Shown piece by piece: positions 1-5,341 of a stretch of DNA of 6,671 bases (the first letter of the stretch is position 1; every line of letters starts with the position of its first letter). The notes below the pieces were generated by a model. It was not told the DNA's origin. It saw only the letters and a list, made by a program, of their open reading frames with translations, and ran no database searches. Source of the stretch: Candidatus Pacearchaeota archaeon (GTDB lineage: Archaea; Nanobdellota; Nanobdellia; Pacearchaeales; GW2011-AR1); contig JAGLLG010000055.1 in the NCBI GenBank assembly GCA_023140635.1, positions 1 through 6,671 of the forward strand, given 5' to 3'. Position numbers and translations under genes: made by a program.

Positions 1-446
1 GATTTGAATTTAATAGGTTTACCTTCATCATGAACAATCTTCTTACCTTTAAAACGAATCGGACTAAGAAACTTATAACTAAAATCCCCAGCATACAATT
101 CTCCATTGTGATGAAAAATAACAGTTGAATGAGTCCCCCTTGCCCCCTCATCAATATAAGCTAACCTAGGATTCGACGCTGGATAAAGCTCTCTTGTAGC
201 CATCAAAAAATGAACAGAATTTTCAAAGCAAGTTGTACTATTAAGAGGTCCATTAGACTCACAAGGATAATGGAAAAACTTTCCAGATTTAAGTCTATCT
301 TCAATATTCCTCCTTTTATTAGAATCCTTTATTTCAACAACAGAAGAAAAATAATTACTCAATCGATCAAAGCAAGTTTTACCTTCAGCCCTAGCCAACC
401 CTGAACTAAATTTCTTATAAGCCCTAGCAGGGAAATCAGAAGACAT
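1..446 (-). CDS. Partial unrecognised protein, possible Cys-His-Asp (transglutaminase/papain-like) fold
   Basis: The frame is open from ATG at 446 to the left edge, giving 148 codons with no stop, so the C-terminus is missing. I do not recognise the family. There is no signal peptide or membrane segment; the N-terminal half is basic and soluble-looking. From residue 66 the pattern resembles a cysteine-protease or transglutaminase core. C73 starts a predicted helix (TTCFENSVHFL), H106 lies in a strand (THSTVIFHH), and D121 follows an aromatic/Gly strand (ELYAGD). The C-(33)-H-(15)-D spacing and order suit that fold, but this is pattern inference only. The gene starts 8 nt after the stop of the Alba-like gene on the same strand, so the two are probably cotranscribed. 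No Shine-Dalgarno sequence is visible before the ATG. That the reading frame is real is fairly certain; the function is not. Confidence 0.75.
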   Translation of the reverse strand, partial: MSSDFPARAYKKFSSGLARAEGKTCFDRLSNYFSSVVEIKDSNKRRNIEDRLKSGKFFHYPCESNGPLNSTTCFENSVHFLMATRELYPASNPRLAYIDEGARGTHSTVIFHHNGELYAGDFSYKFLSPIRFKGKKIVHDEGKPIKFK

Positions 447-454
447 CTAAACTA

Positions 455-802
455 TCAATCTTGAAAATATGGAGTCGAAGAAAATCCACATCCAGTAGAA
501 CCTCTGCCTTTACTTCGGATCCCTCTTACATCATGATATTGAATAGTCAACTTACCGTTCTTATCAATATAATTCAATGAATCAACAGAAATATCTCTTT
601 GGGAAGCAATATATTTAGAGGCCTCCATTACGGCTACATCCTTCTTACTATTCTTAACTTTAATAATAACTGTATGATTTCCCTTACCTCTACGATCTTT
701 CTGCGTAACTTTTCCCAATGCTTCCAAAACAGCTATATCTTCTAAACCCATCAAAACATAACCAAAACAGGCTTTATAAGAATTATTGTAATAAATACCC
801 AT
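455..802 (-). CDS. Small protein, possible Alba-superfamily nucleic-acid-binding protein
   Basis: This 115-residue protein has a secondary-structure order like the Alba fold. It runs: strand (CFGYVL, 12-17), helix (DIAVLEALGKV, 22-32), strand (HTVIIKVKN, 43-51), helix (DVAVMEASKYIA, 55-66), strand (ISVDSLNYID, 71-80), strand (KLTIQYHDV, 84-92). The IIKVKN...DVAVMEA stretch resembles the strand-2/helix-2 block of Alba, and the loop between the last two strands is short. A basic, Gly/Ser-rich tail (RSKGRGS, 96-102) could touch nucleic acid. Archaeal Alba proteins coat DNA or bind RNA; that role here is inferred from fold resemblance alone. An in-frame GTG lies directly before the ATG (position 805). 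I prefer the ATG at 802 because the TATA box is centred about 24 nt upstream. It heads a two-gene minus-strand unit with the partial gene at 1-446. Confidence 0.6.
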   Translation of the reverse strand: MGIYYNNSYKACFGYVLMGLEDIAVLEALGKVTQKDRRGKGNHTVIIKVKNSKKDVAVMEASKYIASQRDISVDSLNYIDKNGKLTIQYHDVRGIRSKGRGSTGCGFSSTPYFQD

Positions 803-821
803 CACTGAAAATCATATAAGA

Positions 822-830
822 TTATATAAA
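822..830. promoter_or_regulatory. Palindromic TATA box shared by two divergent genes
   Basis: The core TTATATAA (822-829) is its own reverse complement. On the plus strand its centre is about 26 nt before the ATG at 852. On the minus strand it is about 24 nt before the ATG at 802. Both distances fit an archaeal TATA box driving a leaderless transcript. No other comparable A/T box in the 49-nt gap is well placed for both genes. A second box-like stretch (CATATAAG, 813-820) is too close to the minus-strand start. The assignment rests on sequence and spacing alone. Confidence 0.6.
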
Positions 831-851
831 TCCTAGAACCTCTAAAAATAA

Positions 852-1337
852 ATGGAAACAGATCAAATAATGCTAAGAAACGTTACATACAACTATCTTG
901 AACCTAAGGAACTAAGACAAACCAGGATACCTGCCGAACTTATAAGTGCTGCTCAAATAGATATCACGAGTAAACATTGTGGTTGCGATTATGGACTCTT
1001 TTATATTAACTATCAAAATAAATTTAAGTTAACTATTGCAGATACCAACAGTGTATTGTTTTTTTCAAGACCTTTTGTCCATAAACGAATAGAGAATATA
1101 CTCAATACAACAATCGAGAAAGGTACAAATATAATAAATTTAGAAAAAGCGATGAGCTCGGAAAACATAGCAGAATTCACAGAAAGATGTAGGAGATACT
1201 TCAGAAAAGCAGATATAGTAAAGACACACATATGGGAGATAAAAAAAGACAAGCTTCCAAAAGAAAAAAGACCAAATATCTATGATCCTCGATGGTTTGC
1301 TAAAAAATACACACCAACCAGAACTAATTTTCTATAA
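852..1337 (+). CDS. Unrecognised 161-residue hypothetical protein
   Basis: I do not recognise a family. The protein is soluble-looking, with no signal peptide or clear membrane segment. The N-terminal half has mixed alpha/beta character and a small Cys cluster, HCGCDYG (residues 42-48), which might bind metal. A strand-rich stretch follows (FKLTIADTNSVLFFS, 58-72). The last 50 or so residues are strongly basic, with helix-like RRYFRKADIVK and then a KKDKLPKEKRP tail, which suggests contact with nucleic acid or the ribosome. The ATG at 852 is preferred over the in-frame ATG at 870 because it sits about 26 nt after a good TATA box. It diverges from the Alba-like gene and converges on Kae1, leaving only 6 nt between the two stop codons. 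The antisense reading frames here are less protein-like. Confidence 0.7.
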   Translation: METDQIMLRNVTYNYLEPKELRQTRIPAELISAAQIDITSKHCGCDYGLFYINYQNKFKLTIADTNSVLFFSRPFVHKRIENILNTTIEKGTNIINLEKAMSSENIAEFTERCRRYFRKADIVKTHIWEIKKDKLPKEKRPNIYDPRWFAKKYTPTRTNFL

Positions 1338-1352
1338 GTTTATTTATTTCCA
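1338..1352 (+). terminator. T-rich stretch after the 852-1337 gene, possible terminator
   Basis: Directly after the TAA, the plus strand reads GTTTATTTATTTCC with no hairpin. Archaeal RNA polymerase can stop at T-rich tracts without a stem-loop. It overlaps the last codons of the convergent Kae1 gene. The tract is interrupted, so this is a weak call. Confidence 0.25.
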
Positions 1353-2339
1353 CAAAACATTTACTTCATCCGTCCTCTCTCTTGGAGCGATATCAACCTT
1401 GTCTAAATCCTTTTCAAATATCCCTACCTTAAACATCTTCAATCCCAAATACCCAATCATTCCAGCATTGTCAACGAGCAACGACCTATCAGGACAAAAA
1501 AACTTTACACCTCTTTCCTTACACATAATCTTACACATCTCCTGCAATCGAGAATTACAAGCAACTCCACCACCAAGTAAAAGCTCTTTTTTCCCAGTAT
1601 GTGCTAACGCCCTCTCTGTAGCCTCGACCAGCATCGCAAAAATAACTTCTTGCATCGAATACGATAAATCTTCAAGAGGTATACCCTTGTCATACAAATT
1701 TTTTAATTTCGTCTGCAACCCTGAAAACGCAACATCCATACCCTTAATAGAATAGGGTAAATCAATAAGCAAATCTTTACACTCACATTGCTCCGCCAAT
1801 CTTTGAATTTTCGGACCTCCTGGAAAACCAAGTCCAGCATATCTCGCAAACGTATCAATAAAATTCCCAACACCTAAATCCAAAGTCTCTCCAAAAACTC
1901 TATACTTCCCAGACTCATAAGCAATTATCTGAGTATTCGCCCCAGAAGCATAAAGCATAACAGGATCATTCGCACCAACACTATCACCAATTTCAAGATG
2001 AGCAACGCAATGATTAATTCCTACAACAGGAACATCTAACCTTTTCGCAAGTTTCTTAACAAAATCCATACCTTCGAGCAAACACGGCGCTAAACCTGGA
2101 GCATTTGAAAACGCAATTACTTTAATCTGAGTCTCAACAATCCCAGCTTCCTTAAGAGCCCTCTCAAAAAGTTCATCAGCAACAATCTTATGGTGTTTCC
2201 GAACTTCAATAGGGATCATCCCCCCACCATCTGTAGTATAACTATCACTAACATTGGACAAGATATTTCCTTCCCAATCCACAACAGCTACGCCAAACGT
2301 ATGTGCCGTCGACTCAACTCCTAAAAAATAATTATCCAT
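1344..2339 (-). CDS. kae1: Kae1/TsaD-family tRNA N6-threonylcarbamoyladenosine (t6A37) transferase subunit of KEOPS
   Basis: Kae1 is the catalytic subunit of KEOPS and transfers threonylcarbamoyl from threonylcarbamoyl-AMP to A37 of ANN-decoding tRNAs. The 331 residues match the full archaeal length. An ASKHA N-terminus (FLGVESTAHTFGVAVVD, 5-21) is followed by the metal-binding HxxxH in NHCVAHLEIG (H110, H114), the nucleotide loop YASGANTQ (130-137) and the family block FGETLDLGVGN (149-159). Then come FPGGPKI (172-178), MDVAFSG (201-207), GGGVACN (256-262) and the metal-ligand Asp in VDNAG (D290). Two Gly positions carry Ala: APGLAP for the usual GPGLGP (80-85), and SGANT for the common SGGNT. 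Unlike Methanocaldococcus Kae1, there is no Bud32 kinase fused at the C-terminus. It lies 30 nt downstream of the TIM-barrel gene on the same strand, with a possible promoter of its own. The family call is very secure. Confidence 0.97.
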   Translation of the reverse strand: MDNYFLGVESTAHTFGVAVVDWEGNILSNVSDSYTTDGGGMIPIEVRKHHKIVADELFERALKEAGIVETQIKVIAFSNAPGLAPCLLEGMDFVKKLAKRLDVPVVGINHCVAHLEIGDSVGANDPVMLYASGANTQIIAYESGKYRVFGETLDLGVGNFIDTFARYAGLGFPGGPKIQRLAEQCECKDLLIDLPYSIKGMDVAFSGLQTKLKNLYDKGIPLEDLSYSMQEVIFAMLVEATERALAHTGKKELLLGGGVACNSRLQEMCKIMCKERGVKFFCPDRSLLVDNAGMIGYLGLKMFKVGIFEKDLDKVDIAPRERTDEVNVLWK

Positions 2340-2359
2340 AAATTAACAACAAAATCAAA

Positions 2360-2367
2360 ATTTAAAA
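2360..2367 (-). promoter_or_regulatory. Possible TATA box for kae1
   Basis: On the minus strand a TTTTAAAT box inside a T6A3T4 run is centred about 24 nt before the kae1 ATG. This is the leaderless spacing seen elsewhere in the window. It lies immediately after the TAG stop (2370-2372) of the upstream gene, so kae1 may be transcribed alone as well as by read-through. The gap is generally A/T-rich, so chance is possible. Confidence 0.4.
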
Positions 2368-2369
2368 AA

Positions 2370-3077
2370 CTACGCAATAAGACTCCTAACTAACTCTAAA
2401 TCTTTTTCAGACTTTCCAATATCTTTTGTAACTTCCAAAGTAATCTCCGCATCCTCGGGAAACAAATCCAAAATCTCTTTCAAAGGAATATCAGAATCAT
2501 CAAAAGACCTATGCCCTATGTCTCCGATTCCTACTCTATGACCTCCGATATGGTGCATAACAGGATTAAACGTAAAAAATTTCTTTATCTCTAAAATAGA
2601 ATCTATCCCTAATTTTTCTGCCATTTGGATTACGTGATTAATATCCAAACAGAAATTCATACCCGTTCTGGAAATAAAATCTTTAACATCTGAAAATTCT
2701 GAAGAAAGATACGGTTTAAATGGCATATTTTCAAAGATAACCCTCTCATCTAAACCTTGGAAGAAATCCACAGATTGCTCAAACGAACAGTCTTTATTCT
2801 TTAAAACCCCTGGATGCAAAATTATTTTCTTAGCATCAAAACGGTCCGCAAGACTGACAGCAAAATTTATCGATTCCAGATTTTTTTCAAACAAAGTTTT
2901 GTCAGCTACATTAACACCAAAAGCATGATGCATAGCATGAATAACAATAGGCAAGGGATAATTTTCTAAAAAAGAATAATCCTTACCTTGAATCGCCATC
3001 ACTTCCAAAAAATCTGCTTTATCTTTAAAATAATCTGCAAATTCCACATCACAAAATATCTTTACACCAATTTTCAT
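2370..3077 (-). CDS. Xylose isomerase-like TIM-barrel protein (AP endonuclease 2 / sugar isomerase superfamily)
   Basis: The 235 residues fit a compact single TIM barrel of the xylose isomerase-like superfamily, which includes endonuclease IV and sugar epimerases/isomerases. Candidate metal ligands occur at strand ends in the expected order: H47 (VIHAMHH), H88 (IILHPG), E116 (IFENMP), D145 and H148 (CLDINHV), H176 (MHHIGGH), H180 (GGHRVGIGD) and E215 (TLEVT). The H-x-x-x-G-x-G pattern at 180-185 resembles the HxxIGxG segment of the superfamily. This set suggests a metal-dependent hydrolase or isomerase, either an abasic-site endonuclease-like or a sugar-phosphate enzyme. At 235 residues it is shorter than bacterial endonuclease IV (about 280), so I do not call it Nfo. 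It is the first gene of a minus-strand pair with kae1. Its ATG follows a TATA-like box at leaderless spacing. Confidence 0.85.
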   Translation of the reverse strand: MKIGVKIFCDVEFADYFKDKADFLEVMAIQGKDYSFLENYPLPIVIHAMHHAFGVNVADKTLFEKNLESINFAVSLADRFDAKKIILHPGVLKNKDCSFEQSVDFFQGLDERVIFENMPFKPYLSSEFSDVKDFISRTGMNFCLDINHVIQMAEKLGIDSILEIKKFFTFNPVMHHIGGHRVGIGDIGHRSFDDSDIPLKEILDLFPEDAEITLEVTKDIGKSEKDLELVRSLIA

Positions 3078-3096
3078 AAGAAATCCAATAAATTTA

Positions 3097-3104
3097 TATT
3101 TAAA
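3097..3104 (-). promoter_or_regulatory. TATA box for the TIM-barrel gene
   Basis: The minus strand reads TTTAAATATAAATT; the TTTAAATA core is centred about 24 nt before the ATG at 3077, consistent with a leaderless transcript. It is separate from the disA box on the opposite strand, about 28 nt away centre to centre, so this divergent pair uses two boxes. Confidence 0.5.
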
Positions 3105-3124
3105 AAACTAACTAAAGCACAAAA

Positions 3125-3133
3125 TTATATATA
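3125..3133 (+). promoter_or_regulatory. TATA box of the disA-DHH operon
   Basis: TTATATATA is centred 26 nt before the disA ATG at 3155 and preceded by an A-rich stretch (AAAGCACAAAA) that could serve as a BRE. No Shine-Dalgarno sequence lies before the ATG. Spacing and absence of a ribosome binding site together point to a leaderless mRNA. This is the cleanest promoter in the window. Confidence 0.65.
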
Positions 3134-3154
3134 CCCGAACAACTTTTTTAAATC

Positions 3155-4198
3155 ATGGTAGCTGAAAAAGAAAAATCATTCAGAGATTTCATTAAAATGA
3201 TATCACCAGGTACACTATTGAGAACTGTCATTGATGATGTAGTAAGATCCGGACTTGGAGCGATGATAGTTTTCGATACAAAAGAGCTTCACACTCAGAA
3301 CATTATAGAAGGTGGCTTCAGAATTAACAGCCGTCTAACACCACAAAAACTTTTAGAACTATGTAAAATGGATGGAGCAATTATTATTTCTCAAGACTTC
3401 AAAAGAATCCTCTACGCAAATATACTGATGACTCCAGATAATTCAATTCATTCAACTGAAACTGGAACAAGACACAAAGCTGCAGAACGAACCGCAAAGC
3501 AAGCCCATACATTCGTTATCGCAATCTCTGAAAGAAAAAAGAAAACGACCCTTTACTACAGCCAGTCACGATACCACTTAAAATCAACAGATGAAATTAT
3601 GAGAAATCTTAGCTCGACACTTCAAGTACTAGAAAAACAAAGAGAAATGTTAAATGAACAACTCAACAATCTAAATATCCTAGAAATGTCTGAATTAGTC
3701 TCTATCAGCGACGTATGCAAGGTAATTCAAAGAACTGAAATGATCTTAAAAATATCAGAATCGATAAAAAGGAACTTTACAGAACTTGGAAAAGAAGGAA
3801 ATATCATGCATATGAGATATCGGGAACTTATTAGAGGTGTTGAAAAAACTGAGGATGAAATAATTCGAGACTACGCAACACTATCACTAAAACGATCAAA
3901 AACATTACTATCTAATTTAACTTTTGAAGGACTTCTAGATACAAAATCAATCGCAAGACTTATTCTTGAAAAACCCATAGAAGAAAGCATCTCGCCAAAA
4001 GGATTCAGATTCCTTGCACATTTAACACTCTCAGAAAAGGAAAACTCACTTATAGTAAAACAATTCAAAAATTTGGAAAACATTCTTAAATCAGATTCTT
4101 CCGAACTTGAGTCTATATTAAAAAACAGGGCAGATACGATAAAAGAAGAAATTAGAAACCTTCGAGAACAGGTTTTAAACGGAAAGGTGATCTGTTGA
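3155..4198 (+). CDS. disA: DisA-type diadenylate cyclase (c-di-AMP synthase) with degenerate HhH domain
   Basis: This enzyme should condense two ATP into cyclic di-AMP plus two pyrophosphates. The 347 residues match bacterial DisA (about 350-360) along the whole length. The DAC domain occupies roughly 10-140. It begins with ISPGTLLR (16-23), then GGF (53-55), the catalytic MDGA motif (D73-G74-A75) and the ATP-binding GTRHKAAERTAKQ (104-116; R106, H107, E111). A helical linker like the DisA spine follows (about 145-280), including MLNEQLNNLNILEM and LGKEGNIMHMRYREL. The C-terminal part keeps the GFRFL motif and the helices of the DisA HhH domain. Where DisA normally has EGIGEKRA there is ILKNRA (321-326), so the Gly-x-Gly hairpin seems deleted and DNA binding may be lost. 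No membrane segments are seen. It is first in an operon with the DHH gene and overlaps it at TGATG. The characterised archaeal cyclases I know of are DacZ, so a DisA in an archaeon is notable. Confidence 0.95.
   Translation: MVAEKEKSFRDFIKMISPGTLLRTVIDDVVRSGLGAMIVFDTKELHTQNIIEGGFRINSRLTPQKLLELCKMDGAIIISQDFKRILYANILMTPDNSIHSTETGTRHKAAERTAKQAHTFVIAISERKKKTTLYYSQSRYHLKSTDEIMRNLSSTLQVLEKQREMLNEQLNNLNILEMSELVSISDVCKVIQRTEMILKISESIKRNFTELGKEGNIMHMRYRELIRGVEKTEDEIIRDYATLSLKRSKTLLSNLTFEGLLDTKSIARLILEKPIEESISPKGFRFLAHLTLSEKENSLIVKQFKNLENILKSDSSELESILKNRADTIKEEIRNLREQVLNGKVIC
4186..4191 (+). promoter_or_regulatory. Shine-Dalgarno sequence for the DHH gene
   Basis: GGTGAT, complementary to the conserved 3' end of archaeal 16S rRNA (AUCACCUCC), lies 6 nt before the ATG at 4198 within the last codons of disA. 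It sets the DHH start at ATG 4198 rather than the in-frame TTG at 4195. It contrasts with the apparently leaderless first genes of the other units. Confidence 0.7.
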
Positions 4199-5232
4199 TG
4201 ATACTTCCAAAACAACTCAAAGAAATTAGAGCTCACTTAGAAGCCTCACAAAATCCCCTATTCTTCTTCGATAATGATGTAGATGGACTTTGTGCCTTCT
4301 TAATCTTACAGCGAACAATCGGACGGGGCAGAGGCGTTGCAATCAAATCGTTTCCAGACCTCAAAGAACAATATCTTAAAAAAGTCGAAGAACTAAATCC
4401 AGACTCAATCTTCATTTTAGACAAACCCGAATTAAGTAAAGAATTTATCGAAGGAGTAGAAGAGAAAGGTATACCTGTCACTTGGATAGATCATCATGAG
4501 ACTAAAACTCCAAAAGAAATAATAGAAAAAACATCTTACTTCAATTCTCTCCCCTCAGCAGAACCTACAACTTACATCGCACAAAAAATTTTCAATAGAC
4601 AAGAAGACCAATGGCTAGCTATAATCGGTTGCATCGGAGATGTTTACATGCCTGACTTTGCAGAAAAATTTTCAGAAGAAAATCCTGAATTATTGAACTC
4701 TCAACTTTCAGCATTCGACGCACTCCATTCAAGCGAAATCGGTAAAATGGTCCGAATGTTAAATTTTGGCCTAATGGACTCAACAACAAATGTTGTCAAG
4801 CTAATCAAATACTTATTCAAAGCAAAAAACGCGTACGATCTCCTAGAAGAAAACCAATATACGAAACAATTCCAAAAAAGATATTCACAGCTCAACGAAT
4901 TTTATAATAAACAAATTAACAAAGCAGAAGCAAATTTCAACCCAAAATCCACTGTTCTTTTTTTCTCCTATTCAGGTGAAACCTCAATGTCATCTGAGAT
5001 CGCAAACAAACTCTATTATAATCACAAAGACAAATTAATAATCGTAGCATTCAAACGACCAGAAAAGATAAATATCTCTATTCGAGGAGAAAACGCCCTT
5101 AAGATAACGAAAGAAGCAATCAAAGATATCGACGGTGCAACTGGTGGAGGACACGAAAACGCAACAGGTGCTATGGTACCAATCGATGACTTTGAAAGAT
5201 TTAAAGAAAATATTAACCAGATTACAGCTTAA
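4198..5232 (+). CDS. DHH/DHHA1 phosphoesterase, candidate c-di-AMP or nucleotide phosphodiesterase
   Basis: This 344-residue protein has both domains of the DHH superfamily, which hydrolyses phosphodiester bonds using Mn2+. Motif I is FDNDVDG (24-30; D25, D27, D29), motif II is FILDKPE (72-78; D75), motif III is IDHHE (97-101), and motif IV has D148 in GCIGDVY. The C-terminal DHHA1 domain ends with the substrate-binding TGGGHENATGA (315-325; GGGH 316-319). The D-x-D-x-D-G form of motif I is RecJ-like rather than the HxxxDxD form of GdpP/NrnA. The protein is much shorter than bacterial RecJ and about the size of NrnA/DhhP. Its ATG overlaps the disA TGA (TGATG), so translation is probably coupled. 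Context suggests degradation of c-di-AMP or pApA; single-strand exonuclease or nanoRNase activity is the alternative. The family is certain, the substrate is not. Confidence 0.93.
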   Translation: MILPKQLKEIRAHLEASQNPLFFFDNDVDGLCAFLILQRTIGRGRGVAIKSFPDLKEQYLKKVEELNPDSIFILDKPELSKEFIEGVEEKGIPVTWIDHHETKTPKEIIEKTSYFNSLPSAEPTTYIAQKIFNRQEDQWLAIIGCIGDVYMPDFAEKFSEENPELLNSQLSAFDALHSSEIGKMVRMLNFGLMDSTTNVVKLIKYLFKAKNAYDLLEENQYTKQFQKRYSQLNEFYNKQINKAEANFNPKSTVLFFSYSGETSMSSEIANKLYYNHKDKLIIVAFKRPEKINISIRGENALKITKEAIKDIDGATGGGHENATGAMVPIDDFERFKENINQITA

Positions 5233-5341
5233 CACAACTCTTTTAAACTCACACTAATTCTTACCTGTATGAGTTTGGCCATTCCAATTACGACTTACTA
5301 AATTTCTTAGTCACAACTCTAATTAAATCTACTTTATTACT
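5233..5341. other. Intergenic region between the DHH gene and deoxyhypusine synthase
   Basis: These 109 bases hold no credible reading frame. They contain a 7-bp inverted repeat (AAACTCA 5245-5251 / TGAGTTT 5270-5276, 18-nt loop), a 5-bp one (ACTAA 5297-5301 / TTAGT 5307-5311), a short T-run after the DHH stop (5241-5244), and the weak TATA-like element listed separately. Neither hairpin is strong enough to call a terminator or RNA gene. Confidence 0.4.
5319..5328 (+). promoter_or_regulatory. Weak TATA-like element before deoxyhypusine synthase
   Basis: CTAATTAAAT is centred about 18 nt before the ATG at 5342. This is closer than the 23-27 nt of the other boxes and would place the transcript start inside the gene. 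No better box or Shine-Dalgarno sequence is apparent, so the true promoter remains uncertain. Confidence 0.22.

Noticed and set aside
210..404. 64-codon plus-strand open frame near the left edge
   Set aside because: It is opposite the longer open minus-strand frame 446-1, which has better protein character and a natural operon position.
1282..1755. 157-codon plus-strand open frame opposite kae1
   Set aside because: It lies antisense to a well-conserved kae1, has Ser/Pro-rich shadow composition and no family match.
2370..3077. Calling the TIM-barrel protein endonuclease IV (nfo)
   Set aside because: It is shorter than the family, and one position of the DxH metal pair seems to be Gly; only the superfamily is supported.
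4195..4197. TTG as start of the DHH gene
   Set aside because: The ATG at 4198 follows GGTGAT with a 6-nt spacing and forms a standard TGATG overlap, so the TTG is not needed.
5245..5276. 7-bp perfect inverted repeat AAACTCA/TGAGTTT after the DHH stop, possible terminator hairpin
   Set aside because: The loop is 18 nt, the stem is weak and A/T-heavy, and no T-run follows, so it is likely chance in A/T-rich DNA.
5297..5311. Small hairpin ACTAA/TTAGT upstream of deoxyhypusine synthase, possible operator or RNA element
   Set aside because: A 5-bp A/T-rich stem is expected by chance in this sequence.
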